DNA of 64,000 nucleotides from Cyanobium sp. CACIAM 14 (GCA_000708525.1 JMRP01000003.1:113871-177870); one strand, 5' to 3'. Positions 1 through 9,824 are shown, numbered from the stretch's first letter. Notes: generated by a model not told the origin, from the letters alone. Numbers and translations are program-made.

Positions 1-274
1 TCTCGGACGCGGAGCTGAGCACGTGGCCGGTGGTGGTGCGCAGGTCATCCAGCGCCGAGGCGGTGGAACCGGCAGGGCTTCCCGAGGCTCCCTCGGCGAC
101 AGTGGCTGTGGCCTGCTCTGACCCCCTGGGATCGGCCGGCGGAGGTGGCGTCATCTCCTTCACATGGGCCTGCCAGCGGTCGTGCGCATCGATGGCCAGC
201 AGGGGGAGCCAGATCGACTGACTCAGGAGCGCCCAGGCCATGGCCTTGGGACTGATGAGAGGTTCGCGGTGCAT
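1..274 (-). CDS. Partial hypothetical protein, truncated by window edge, just downstream of the Wza-like gene
   Basis: Reverse complement reads from ATG at 274 without stop to the window edge: MHREPLISPKAMAWALLSQSIWLPLLAIDAHDRWQAHVKEMTPPPPADPRGSEQ... Confidence 0.5.
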   Translation of the reverse strand, partial: MHREPLISPKAMAWALLSQSIWLPLLAIDAHDRWQAHVKEMTPPPPADPRGSEQATATVAEGASGSPAGSTASALDDLRTTTGHVLSSASE

Positions 275-290
275 GGGTTCGGGAGGAGGA

Positions 291-1502
291 TCAGCGGCGG
301 AAGTTGTTGTTGTTGTTCCCGTTGAATGTATTTTGGAAGAAATAGTAGGAACTGGCGGCCTGACTGAGGGGTACGATCACCTGGTTGATCACATCAAGGG
401 CTTCCGCGTAGAAGGTGCGGTTGACGATGATCGTATCCCTGTCCCTGAGGGGCGGGTTCAGGCCCTTCGAGATCCCGATTCCGTCCTTGTAGCTGTACAC
501 CTCCCGTGTGGTGGTGCCGTTGCGGTTGAGTCGGACGAGCTCGATGTTGTTCTTGTTGGCCCGCCAGTTCTCGGCACCACCGGCCCGGAAGATGGCCTCG
601 GCCAGAGGGGTGTTCGCGGGCAGGCTGAGGGTGCCGGGACTCTTCACCTCCCCGATCACCGACACGGTGATGTTGGCCGGGGCGAGGTTGGTGGCACCGA
701 TCTGGAGCACCTCCTCGGGAATGGGATCGTCGGTGCGGGCGACCACGAGGGTGTCCCCGTCGAAGAGAATCGGGTTCTGGCGTTGGTTGCCCACCATGAA
801 CACCTGGGCCAGGTCGAGAACGGTCTGCTTCTGACTGCCGTCAGGCCCGGCAAGACGGCGAAGCAGGACCTTGCGGATGTCGGCGTTGAGGGTGACGCCG
901 CCGGCGGTCTGGATGGCGGAGACCGGGGTGGAATAGGAGGGCAGGGGATAGAGACCAGGCCGACCGACTTCGCCGATGATGGTCACCTTCACGGGTCGTG
1001 GATTGGTGAGACTCAGGATGAGTTCGGGTCGCACCAGTTGCTTCGCATAGAGCGAAGTGAGCCAGCGTGTGGCTTGGCCGATGGTCAGACCCGTCAGCTG
1101 GACGGAGCCGAGCAGCGTCAGGGTCGACGTGCCATCGGGGAGGATGATGATCCCTCCGCCGACGGAGGCGGCGGAGGGATCGGTGAAGGTGAGTTGCAGC
1201 CCATCACCGGGTCCGAGAACGTAAAGATCGTTGTAAACCTCGGTGATCGAGAGGGGCAGGGGCGCCGATGGGGACGGCCCTCGCTGGGGGCCGGACGACG
1301 TTCCGGCCGGCATGGACGCCGGCGGTTGAGGGGAGATCCCCTGGGGCACGGCCGCTTTCAGGTTGCCCGGACTGAACAGAAGACCCGAAAGACCCAGAAG
1401 GCCAGCCGCTGACAACCGACGTCTGAGGGCTCCCGGGGACATGGGCTTGCCCCCTCCGTGACGCAGGGTGCGGCGAACGGATGTTCTGGAAAGAGAGGTC
1501 AC
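291..1502 (-). CDS. Polysaccharide export outer membrane protein (Wza/SLBB family)
   Basis: 403 aa ORF with Poly_export-like segment (LGPGDGLQLTFTDPS...) and SLBB-like repeats (VTIIGEVGRPGLYPLPSYSTPVSAIQTAGGV; VSVIGEVKSPGTLSLPANTPLAEAIFRAGGA). The true start may be an internal Met. Confidence 0.9.
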   Translation of the reverse strand: MTSLSRTSVRRTLRHGGGKPMSPGALRRRLSAAGLLGLSGLLFSPGNLKAAVPQGISPQPPASMPAGTSSGPQRGPSPSAPLPLSITEVYNDLYVLGPGDGLQLTFTDPSAASVGGGIIILPDGTSTLTLLGSVQLTGLTIGQATRWLTSLYAKQLVRPELILSLTNPRPVKVTIIGEVGRPGLYPLPSYSTPVSAIQTAGGVTLNADIRKVLLRRLAGPDGSQKQTVLDLAQVFMVGNQRQNPILFDGDTLVVARTDDPIPEEVLQIGATNLAPANITVSVIGEVKSPGTLSLPANTPLAEAIFRAGGAENWRANKNNIELVRLNRNGTTTREVYSYKDGIGISKGLNPPLRDRDTIIVNRTFYAEALDVINQVIVPLSQAASSYYFFQNTFNGNNNNNFRR

Positions 1503-1562
1503 CGATGGACACTAATCGGATTACCACCTTAGACGCGGGAGTCAAGAGGCTTTCCTGGATGG

Positions 1563-4229
1563 TTGCCACTATCATCAGGACAACTTTCTCCAGCAGCGGA
1601 TAGCGTGACCACTACGGGTGCTCCTCCTGATTCCTTCCCCGGTGGCCTTCCCCCCGTGGGGGGCTTTCCGCCTTCGGGAGCTGCTGGACGCTTCCAGGCC
1701 CCTTACCCCGACCAACCTCTCCAGAGTCCACTGACCCCCACGGCCGAAGCTCAGGCTGGATCGGGCGGGCTGGGCGGGCTCGTCCGTACCATCAGGCGCC
1801 GTCAGACCGTCTTCCTGCTCACCTTCGCTGTGGTGACCGGTGCTCTGGCGATCAATACCCTGCGTCAGCGGATCTTCTCTCCTGTCTACCAAGGGGGGTT
1901 CCAGATGCAGATCAGTAATCCCTTCGAGGACAAGAATGGCGGTGGTGGCGGTGGATCCGTCGAGGCGATCGCCCGTACCCCGCTCAAGCCTGATGTCCCC
2001 AGCCTGATCGTGCTGATGCGCAGTCCGCTCCTGCTTGGGCCAGTGGCCCAGCGTCAGGGGGTGCCGCTGGATCTGCTGGCGGCCAATCTCTCAATCAACC
2101 CGGAGTCGGCGGCCGTCGAGAATGTTCTCAATATCTCCCTTCGCTGGCCCGATCCTGTCAAAGGCAAGGCCATCCTGAGACAACTCGCCAAGGACTACAC
2201 GGCCTTTTCCCTCACCCAGCGGCAGGCCGCCGTCAATTCCGGCGTTCGCTTCCTGGATCAGCAGGCTCCTGCCATCGAGGCGCGGGTTCAGAAGCTTTCC
2301 AATGAGATGCTCAGGTTTCGCGAACGTAACAACTTCGTGGATCCGGCCACGGCGGCTGGTCAGATCCTGGGAGCCCGTGACGGTCTGGTGAACCAGCTGC
2401 GAGATCTCCAGAACGAGCAGGTGCAACTGGACAGCCAGCTCCAATCGATTCAGTCCGGCAAGTTGCAGTTCAGCTCCAGCGGCGCGCCGACGGCCATCCA
2501 GCAGCTTGGGCGCAACAGCGTTCTGGTGCCGGGGCGAGCAAACCAGAATCAAGGTGCAGAGGTTGCCAAGGGAACCCCCACGCCGCTGGACCTGCTCAAT
2601 CAGTTTGAACAGGAGCTCGCGACTGCCAAGGGTACCTACAAGCAGAACTCCCCGATCGTTCAGTCGCTTCTTGCGCGCCGGAATCAGCTCCTGCCCGTGG
2701 TGCAGCGGCAGGCATCGGATGCCGTGAAGGCCCGTCTGCTCTCCAATCTGGCCCAGCAGGACGAGATCAACCGTCAGATCCTGCTTCTGAACCAGAATTT
2801 CCGGAACAATCCACAGAAGCTTTCCGAGTTCGAGAATATCAACCAGCGCCTCTCCATCGCCCGCGAACAGTACTCCTCCTACATCCAGGCCAGGGAACGG
2901 TATCGTCTCGAAATGGCGCGCTCGATTACCCCATGGGAGGTGATCGGTCCTCCTGATTTCGGTGCAAGTCCGGTGGAACCGGATATCCAGCGCAATCTGC
3001 TGCGGGCCATCATGATCGGATTGCTCGCAGGGCTTGGTGCCGCGATTCTCAGGGAACGCACCGACAATGTATTCCATACGCCGATGGAGGTGGAGAAGGA
3101 ACTTCAGTTGCCGGTGCTCGGTTTGATTCCTTACCTCCCGCTCGAGCCTGGAGTGGACATCGCCACGAGCATCTCGAAAATGTCCTCCAGTGAGCGATTC
3201 GCCATCAAGGAATCACTGCGAAGCCTGTTCACCACCTTCCGGCTCCTGCGTGCTGACAACAACATTCGCATGGTCGGAATCACTTCTTCCACTCAGGGGG
3301 AAGGAAAATCCACTGCTGTCACTGTGTTTGCAAGCACCCTCGCCGATCTCGGACTGAAGGTGCTGATCATCGATTCGGACATGCGTCTGCCCATGCAGAC
3401 CCGGTACCTTGGTGTGGAGCCTGGCGATGGGTTTTCCACACTCCTCTCCGATTCCAGCCGCAAGACAACCGACCTCATCCAGACCATCGCCGAAAACATG
3501 GATGTGCTGCCGGCCGGCCCCAAGCCCCCGGATCCTGCAAAGCTGCTGAATTCCAGCCGCTGCAAGGAAATCATGGATGAGATCCGCGCTCTGCCCGGCT
3601 ATGACATCATCATCGTGGATGCGCCACCTTGCCTGATGCTTGCGGACCCGATCCTGCTCGGAGAAAAGCTGGACGGCATCCTCTTCCTCGTCGGCCTCGG
3701 CAAGGTCAGCCGTGAACTGGCTCCCCAGGCCAGCCGGCGCATCAAGGCTACCGGCGTGGATGTGCTGGGCATCATCTGCAATCAGGTCAACTTCCCAAGC
3801 CGGCTCAATGATTACGGTTACGAATATGGCTATTACTACCACTATGCCTATGCATCGGCTTCCGGTTATGCCAAGAGTGCCAATCAGGGTAAATCCTACG
3901 GCGGTTTCGGTAGCTATGTCCAGCGTTACAGAGACAGCTACATGAAGGGTGCGCCGTCCAACGCTTACTTCAACGCCCACCAGCAGAACGGAGATCTCGA
4001 CGTCAGGAGCTACTACCAGCAGGAGGATGGGTCCGGTGCATCGGCTGCAACGCGGCCACCCAGTGAGGATTCCAAAGGCTCTGGTGTCAGCATCCGCAGC
4101 AGCCTTCCCGATTCTGGAAGGGAATCCACCGGCTCCCATGCTGGTGACTCCCAAGGTGTCAGAAAAGGTGCTTCACAGGGGCCGATCGGCTGGCTCCGGC
4201 AGCGGTTTGGCCGAGGCAGCCAGCGCTGA
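1563..4229 (+). CDS. Wzc-type polysaccharide co-polymerase / bacterial tyrosine (BY) kinase
   Basis: 888 aa; Wzz-like N-terminus; Walker A SSTQGEGKST, Walker A' LIIDSDMRLP, Walker B DIIIVDAPP; C-terminal Tyr cluster. TTG start at 1563 or in-frame GTG near 1605. Confidence 0.93.
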   Translation: MPLSSGQLSPAADSVTTTGAPPDSFPGGLPPVGGFPPSGAAGRFQAPYPDQPLQSPLTPTAEAQAGSGGLGGLVRTIRRRQTVFLLTFAVVTGALAINTLRQRIFSPVYQGGFQMQISNPFEDKNGGGGGGSVEAIARTPLKPDVPSLIVLMRSPLLLGPVAQRQGVPLDLLAANLSINPESAAVENVLNISLRWPDPVKGKAILRQLAKDYTAFSLTQRQAAVNSGVRFLDQQAPAIEARVQKLSNEMLRFRERNNFVDPATAAGQILGARDGLVNQLRDLQNEQVQLDSQLQSIQSGKLQFSSSGAPTAIQQLGRNSVLVPGRANQNQGAEVAKGTPTPLDLLNQFEQELATAKGTYKQNSPIVQSLLARRNQLLPVVQRQASDAVKARLLSNLAQQDEINRQILLLNQNFRNNPQKLSEFENINQRLSIAREQYSSYIQARERYRLEMARSITPWEVIGPPDFGASPVEPDIQRNLLRAIMIGLLAGLGAAILRERTDNVFHTPMEVEKELQLPVLGLIPYLPLEPGVDIATSISKMSSSERFAIKESLRSLFTTFRLLRADNNIRMVGITSSTQGEGKSTAVTVFASTLADLGLKVLIIDSDMRLPMQTRYLGVEPGDGFSTLLSDSSRKTTDLIQTIAENMDVLPAGPKPPDPAKLLNSSRCKEIMDEIRALPGYDIIIVDAPPCLMLADPILLGEKLDGILFLVGLGKVSRELAPQASRRIKATGVDVLGIICNQVNFPSRLNDYGYEYGYYYHYAYASASGYAKSANQGKSYGGFGSYVQRYRDSYMKGAPSNAYFNAHQQNGDLDVRSYYQQEDGSGASAATRPPSEDSKGSGVSIRSSLPDSGRESTGSHAGDSQGVRKGASQGPIGWLRQRFGRGSQR

Positions 4230-4322
4230 GACTCGCCCGCACGGTCCAGAGGGGGTTCCGGGAGGCTGGAGATCAAGCGTTTCAGATTGACGCTTTCCCA
4301 GCCCTCCCAGGAGGCGCCCCAC

Positions 4323-4895
4323 TCACCGCTGGATCGGCGGGTCCGTCCCCCGCTCTCCCTGGGCCTCCAACCCTTCGCTGAGCAGGGCGTCGAGGATCAC
4401 CAGATGGGGATAGATCGGCATGGCGATCGGGTGGCAGCGCCGCACCCAGGCCAGGGCCGACAGCATGTCGATCCCTCGCCGTCGCGCCGTGAGCCCCACT
4501 GCCACGAGCGGAGAGCGTTCGATCCCTGCCATGCAATGCAAATAGACCGGGGCGGCTTCATCCAGCAGGGCTTCGGCCCTGGTGATGGCCATCGCTAGGG
4601 CCTCGCTGCGCATCGCCTCCTGCTGGCGGTGGTCCGGAAGGTTGACCCTGTCGCTGCTCCAACCTGCAGGAAGGATCAGGCCCTCCTCCTCTTCGGGATA
4701 GCAGCAACTGAACCGGCTGCGGAAGCCGGCATCCTCCAGTTGTCGCCAGTGTCTTTCGCTGCGCGGCATGGGACCGACGGCCAGTTCGTTGGTGAGCACC
4801 CAGCTGAAAGGCAGCGCACGGAACTGGATCGCCGGGGAGGGACGCTGTCCCCCGGCCCCCGGCTGGAGAAGACGCCGCAGTGAGGCGATCAGCAT
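4323..4895 (-). CDS. Dual-specificity / Cys-dependent protein tyrosine phosphatase
   Basis: 190 aa with P-loop YLHCMAGIERSP (HCxxGxxRS). Confidence 0.85.
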   Translation of the reverse strand: MLIASLRRLLQPGAGGQRPSPAIQFRALPFSWVLTNELAVGPMPRSERHWRQLEDAGFRSRFSCCYPEEEEGLILPAGWSSDRVNLPDHRQQEAMRSEALAMAITRAEALLDEAAPVYLHCMAGIERSPLVAVGLTARRRGIDMLSALAWVRRCHPIAMPIYPHLVILDALLSEGLEAQGERGTDPPIQR

Positions 4896-5015
4896 CGACC
4901 GTCCAAGGCGGCCACCACGGCCGGAAAGGCTCCATGGGACGAGGGCGCGCAGGCCTTCATGGGCATGGGTGTGGGATCCAGGTGGAGGAGACCGAGGCGG
5001 GGTGGGGCGGTTGGC

Positions 5016-5690
5016 CTAGACGGGAGACCGGAGCACCGGCTCCACGGCCTGAAGCACCTTGTCCCAGAGCTCCTCGGACGGTGGCGTTCCCCGGGTCCCC
5101 TTGAGGCTGATGAGGGTGCAGCCATAGATCCGGTTGGGCTGCAGGCCCACCAGCCTCTCCAGTCCGGCGACCCAGCCGCTGGCCAGACGATCGGTGAAGG
5201 GGGGGAGTTGTTCACGGGTCACCCCGAAGGAGCGATCGAGTCCTCTCCCGCGGACCATACAGGTCTGGATGGCGGCCTGCCCCTGGATACGACCGGTGGC
5301 GCTGGGGACCGGGGTCAGGATCTCGCGACGATCCTCGAGCATGAGGGCGGGCCGATCCCGGCCGATGAAGGCGGTCTGCAGGTTGAAGCGCTGACGCACG
5401 GTACCCGCCATCAGGGTGAGCTCCAGCCCCTGGGGAAGGGGGATCACCACCGGGGCCGACGTGGACACTTCAGAACTGAGTTTCTCCGGCCAGGCGGGAG
5501 GAGTTGCCGGAAGTTCCCCCGGCGGGAGCAGACCTTGACGGCGCAGAGCCTCTTCCAGCTTCTGCCGGGGAAGCGGCGCCGGAGCGGCAGGCCAGCGGGG
5601 CATGACGATGGCCTGGGCTGCCAGCAGTGCAGCGACGGTGGCCAGGGTCCCATACCAGCGAACCAGGAGGGTGTCGCCGTTCATGGCCAT
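5016..5690 (-). CDS. Cyanoexosortase A system-associated protein (exosortase partner)
   Basis: Start MAMNGDTLLVRWYG at 5690; one N-terminal TM segment; overlaps the end of the upstream exosortase; about 224 aa. Function inferred from position and family resemblance. Confidence 0.75.
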   Translation of the reverse strand: MAMNGDTLLVRWYGTLATVAALLAAQAIVMPRWPAAPAPLPRQKLEEALRRQGLLPPGELPATPPAWPEKLSSEVSTSAPVVIPLPQGLELTLMAGTVRQRFNLQTAFIGRDRPALMLEDRREILTPVPSATGRIQGQAAIQTCMVRGRGLDRSFGVTREQLPPFTDRLASGWVAGLERLVGLQPNRIYGCTLISLKGTRGTPPSEELWDKVLQAVEPVLRSPV

Positions 5691-6622
5691 TCCTCCTGCC
5701 GTGGGGGTGAAGAGGGCAGGGGTGGCAGTTCCCTCTCCAGCAGACGCATGTAGATCATGCCGAACATCAGAACGGCCACACCGGAGAAGATCAGGGAACC
5801 GGTGTCCTTGTGGAAGAAGTCGAACAGCCAGCTTCCCTTGGAATATCCGTAGCCGGCGAAGAGGGCAAGCAGGGCGATCCGGAACGTGTTGCAGATCAGT
5901 CCGATCAGAGGAGCGGCCAGCAGCAGCAGGCTGCGGCTCCTGATCGAACGGATCGGGAAGGCCAGCATGAAGATCACCGCCACACAAAGGATCTGGGCCA
6001 TCATGTCCAGCCCGTTGCAGGGACCGAGCACTTGGACCCCGCCGCCGGGAAGCATCACGTTCCTGCCATTCACCACCACGTCCAGACCGAGCGCGCCCAG
6101 CCAGAGGCTCGAGCCCCAGGCCGTGAACAGACTGATGGGTGCTTCCGGCAGCACGCGCATCAGAAGCGCGAATGCAGGCAGTGCCATCAGACAGAGCAGG
6201 GGATCGCGAAAGCGGCCCAGCTGGCCGGGCCTGTCCCCCATCAGCGCCAGAGCCAGCCCTCCGAGCGGCGCAAGGGCGAAGAGCAGGCCGTCCCAGTGAA
6301 GGATCAGGGCGGATCGGGCGAGGACCCACAGAAGCAGCAGGCTGCCGACGCACAGCCCGGCTGCCGAGGGTTGCGGTCTGAGAGTCTCGAACTGATCCTC
6401 CATGCAGATCACCGCACCGCCCCAGACCAGCAGGGCGAAGACGGTGGTGTGTTCCGTCTGGCTGCTCTGGAACACCGCGATGTTCTGGATCGCGACGGCT
6501 GCGGCGAGGGCCAGCCAGAGGTTCCGGGGAGTGGCAGGGGGAATCGAGGGAAAGGCGTCCTTCCAGGACTGGGGAATCCTCCGGAGGGCCCCATGCCAGA
6601 GGCGCTGGACGAGCTGCTTCAT
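5681..6622 (-). CDS. crtA: Cyanoexosortase A (exosortase/archaeosortase family transpeptidase-like membrane protein)
   Basis: 313 aa polytopic protein with the exosortase Cys/Arg/His motifs: LGPCNGLDMM, CNTFRIALLALFAGYG, FFHKDTGSLIFSG. Confidence 0.9.
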   Translation of the reverse strand: MKQLVQRLWHGALRRIPQSWKDAFPSIPPATPRNLWLALAAAVAIQNIAVFQSSQTEHTTVFALLVWGGAVICMEDQFETLRPQPSAAGLCVGSLLLLWVLARSALILHWDGLLFALAPLGGLALALMGDRPGQLGRFRDPLLCLMALPAFALLMRVLPEAPISLFTAWGSSLWLGALGLDVVVNGRNVMLPGGGVQVLGPCNGLDMMAQILCVAVIFMLAFPIRSIRSRSLLLLAAPLIGLICNTFRIALLALFAGYGYSKGSWLFDFFHKDTGSLIFSGVAVLMFGMIYMRLLERELPPLPSSPPRQEEWP

Positions 6623-8583
6623 CGGATCAGGGCATCCACCAGGGGCGGGGCCGGATGACCATCGCCCGGATCGTATTCGGGGACGAGCCGTCGCAGCAGC
6701 TCGGTGGTCTGCTCCTCGTCCCAGTTGGCAAGGGCTTCGTGCAGCTGGCTGATCAGGGGGGCCAGCTGGTGGGATTCACGGCGGGGCTCGGTGGCACGAC
6801 GGATCAGCGGGTGGAGGGTGGGCTGGTCCTGGGGACTGATCAGAAGCTCTTCGTAGAGCTTCTCCCCGGGGCGCAGACCGGTGTAATGGATGGCGATGTC
6901 ACCATCGGTGTGGTTCTCGTCACGGACCCTGAGCCCCGAGAGCTCGATCATCTGTCTGGCCAGGTCGGCGATGCGCACCGGCTCGCCCATGTCCAGCAGG
7001 AAGAGATCCCCTCCCGTGGCCATCCCATTCGCCTGCAGCACCAGCTGCACGGCCTCGGGGATGGTCATGAAATAGCGGGTGATGGCCGGGTGGGTGACGG
7101 TGACGGGCCCTCCCTGAGAGATCTGCTGGTGGAAGAGAGGGATCACCGATCCGGAGGAGCCCAGCACGTTGCCGAACCGCACCATCGAGAGGATCGGACC
7201 GCCCGGTCTCACGTCGGCGGCAGCGTCCTGAACCAGCAGTTCGCAGATCCTCTTGCTGGCTCCCATCACGTTGGTGGGTCGCACAGCCTTGTCGGTGGAG
7301 ATCAGGGTGAGCCGTTCCACTCCCGTCGCCAGGGTGGCGGCGATGACCGCTTCGGTGGCCCGGATGTTGTTGGCGATCCCGGCGCAGAGGTTGGCTTCCA
7401 CCAGCGGCACATGCTTGTAGGCGGCGGCATGGAAGATGGTCTGCACCCCATGGCGGCGACAGAGATCGGTGAGGCGACGGGTGTCGCAGGCATCCCCAAG
7501 CACCGCCACCAGCTGGCTGCCGGCCCCATGGGAACGGAGTTCGCGCTCGATCGCGTACAGGGCGAATTCGTTGCGCTCCATCAGCAGCAGACGGGTGGCG
7601 CCGAGGCTGACGATCTGACGACAGAGTTCGCTGCCGATCGAGCCGCCGGCGCCCGTGACCAGGACCGCCTTGCCTTCCACGCCGGCCTTGAGCAACACCG
7701 GGTCAGGATTGGAGGGTTCACGGCCGAGGAGATCCTCGATGGCCACCGGCTGGAGGTCGGACACGATTCTCTGACCACTGGCCATCTGGGCGAGCGAAGG
7801 GATGGAAAGGACCTGGAGGCCGCTGCGGGTGAGCTGATCGACGAGCAGGCGTTTGCGCTGGCGGGGAATGGTCGGCATGGCCAGCAGCACCCTGGTCACC
7901 CGGTGCCGCTCGATCAGCCTCTCCAGTCGCAAAGGGGTGTGGATGGGGATGTTGAGGAGCGTGCGGCCCTGGACGTTTTCGTCGTCGTCGAGGAAGCCGA
8001 CGATCCGGAAACGGGGATCCTTGCGGAGGGCCAGCAGCAGACTCATCCCGGAGGAGCCTGCTCCATAGATCAAGGTGCCATCACCATCCCCGCCGTCACC
8101 CCGGCTGTGCTGGCGCTGGTCCAGGTGATGGATGAGGACGTCGCGAAGGATGATCCGGCTGGCGATGGCACCACCTGTGAACAGCAGCCAGTACAGGATC
8201 CAGAAGGAGCGGGGAGGTTGAGGCCCTCCCATCAGCGTGCTCGTCAGCAGGAGGACCAGCACCATCACACCGGAGCGGGGCACCAGTCCGTAAAGGGAGT
8301 GACTGCCTGCGTAGCGGGTCAGACCCCGGTACCAGCCAGAGACCAGCAGCACGGGGAGGCCGGTGATCACGGCCAGGGGAAGGAGGCGGATCGTCGAGGG
8401 CAGAAAGCCCTGGAGGGTGGCGGTGTCCGGAAGCCGAAGGTAAAAGGCCCCGAGGTAAGCGGCAACGATCAGCAACCCATCGAAGACCACCAGAAGAAAC
8501 CTGCGGGCAAGCAGTCGCTTCTGCACATGGCGGACGAACGAGAGTTGAACAATCAATCGTTCACTTCGGGGGGAGTGGCTCAC
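6619..8583 (-). CDS. Nucleoside-diphosphate sugar epimerase/dehydratase, membrane FlaA1/CapD family
   Basis: 654 aa; N-terminal TM region, then VLVTGAGGSIGSELCRQI, HAAAYKHVPLVE, STDKAVRPTNVMGASKR. Confidence 0.92.
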   Translation of the reverse strand: MSHSPRSERLIVQLSFVRHVQKRLLARRFLLVVFDGLLIVAAYLGAFYLRLPDTATLQGFLPSTIRLLPLAVITGLPVLLVSGWYRGLTRYAGSHSLYGLVPRSGVMVLVLLLTSTLMGGPQPPRSFWILYWLLFTGGAIASRIILRDVLIHHLDQRQHSRGDGGDGDGTLIYGAGSSGMSLLLALRKDPRFRIVGFLDDDENVQGRTLLNIPIHTPLRLERLIERHRVTRVLLAMPTIPRQRKRLLVDQLTRSGLQVLSIPSLAQMASGQRIVSDLQPVAIEDLLGREPSNPDPVLLKAGVEGKAVLVTGAGGSIGSELCRQIVSLGATRLLLMERNEFALYAIERELRSHGAGSQLVAVLGDACDTRRLTDLCRRHGVQTIFHAAAYKHVPLVEANLCAGIANNIRATEAVIAATLATGVERLTLISTDKAVRPTNVMGASKRICELLVQDAAADVRPGGPILSMVRFGNVLGSSGSVIPLFHQQISQGGPVTVTHPAITRYFMTIPEAVQLVLQANGMATGGDLFLLDMGEPVRIADLARQMIELSGLRVRDENHTDGDIAIHYTGLRPGEKLYEELLISPQDQPTLHPLIRRATEPRRESHQLAPLISQLHEALANWDEEQTTELLRRLVPEYDPGDGHPAPPLVDALIR

Positions 8584-8885
8584 TCAGTGGAATGATCAAT
8601 GAGAATACGGGGAAGGAAGCGAAAAATGGCGTGAGATGCCGGAGTGGATGGACGTCTGCTGCTGGCGACGACGGTGCGCGTTTGTTCTGGCTCGTGGAGT
8701 GTACCGGCGACCCTCAGGGTGCGCAGAATCCGGAAGGTGCCCGGATTCCTCCTCGGAGTTGGGTTCAACCACAGGCATGGATTCCCAGTCGGATTTCGAA
8801 TCAGATTCCAACTCAAGCCTGCGATGAAGCTATCTGCAAGCCTCGATGTGCTGAACAGCACTTTCGGGTCGATGGTACTGCCAGA

Positions 8886-9824
8886 TCAGGGTGTGAAGGG
8901 AGCCGCACGATGCCGATCCAGCCAGAGGCCCAGCGCCAGTTCCACCAGCACCAGCCCTAGCACAAGGGGCAGGCCATGGCTGAGCAGGGCCCACCCCAGC
9001 AGGGCGGTTGCTCCCATGTACAGCAGGGCCACCCGGCTGTGGCGCCAGCCTGCCTGATGGAGCCGCTGGTAGAGGTGCAGGCGGTGGGCCTGGAAAACGG
9101 GCTGACCTGCGGCCCATCGTCGCAGGACGCAGAGGCAGGCGTCCCCCAGCAGGGGAAACCCGACGAGCAGCAGGCCCAGGGCCCGCTCCGGAGTGGTCTG
9201 CTGCAGCACCGAGCCGGCGATCACCCCGCCGAGGAAGGTGCTGCCCACATCGCCCATGAACACCCTGGCCGGACTCCAGTTCCAGGCCAGGAAGCTCAGC
9301 AGGGACCCGATGAGGGGCAGCAGGGCTCCTCCGCCTGCCGGGGGCAGCGCCAGGGCGGCGACCCCCAGCAGCACCGTGGCGCAGCCGGCGACGAGTCCAT
9401 CGAGCCCATCGCTGAAGTTGATGAAGTTGATCACCGCCGTGACGGCGATGACCGCCACCGGCAGAAGCCACCAGGCCAGTGCCAGAGGGGTGATCGCCAC
9501 CAGCGCCAGCGCCGTGACGATCTGGATGCCGTAGCGGCCGGCGGGGGGCAGATCCAGGCGGTCGTCGAGCAGACCCACCAGGGCCAGCGGCAGGCAGAGC
9601 AGGGGAATCCAGGACGGCCAGCCGCTCCCCGCCAGGGGGGCGAGCAGGCTGCCGACGATCACGAACGCCAGGCCCCCCCCGCGGGGCGTCGGCGTCTGGT
9701 GCGAACTGCGGGCGTTCGGCAGATCCACCATCCGCCGCCGCAGCCAGGGAAGCAGGAGGTGCAGCAGCAGCGCACCGGCGCCAGCCCCCAGCAGCAGCAT
9801 GGGCAGGCCGGTGAATGCGGTCAT
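8886..9824 (-). CDS. Polyprenyl-phosphate sugar-1-phosphate transferase (WecA/MraY-like)
   Basis: 312 aa polytopic; DLPNARSSHQTPTPRGGGLAF, LLDDRLDLPP, INFINFSDGLDGLVAGCA. Confidence 0.9.
   Translation of the reverse strand: MTAFTGLPMLLLGAGAGALLLHLLLPWLRRRMVDLPNARSSHQTPTPRGGGLAFVIVGSLLAPLAGSGWPSWIPLLCLPLALVGLLDDRLDLPPAGRYGIQIVTALALVAITPLALAWWLLPVAVIAVTAVINFINFSDGLDGLVAGCATVLLGVAALALPPAGGGALLPLIGSLLSFLAWNWSPARVFMGDVGSTFLGGVIAGSVLQQTTPERALGLLLVGFPLLGDACLCVLRRWAAGQPVFQAHRLHLYQRLHQAGWRHSRVALLYMGATALLGWALLSHGLPLVLGLVLVELALGLWLDRHRAAPFTP

Noticed and set aside
240-1412. 390 aa plus-strand ORF
   Set aside because: Antisense shadow of the Wza-like gene; low-complexity His/Gly/Arg-rich translation with no domain.
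6655-8595. 646 aa plus-strand ORF
   Set aside because: Antisense to the well-supported FlaA1/CapD-like gene; high-GC shadow ORF.
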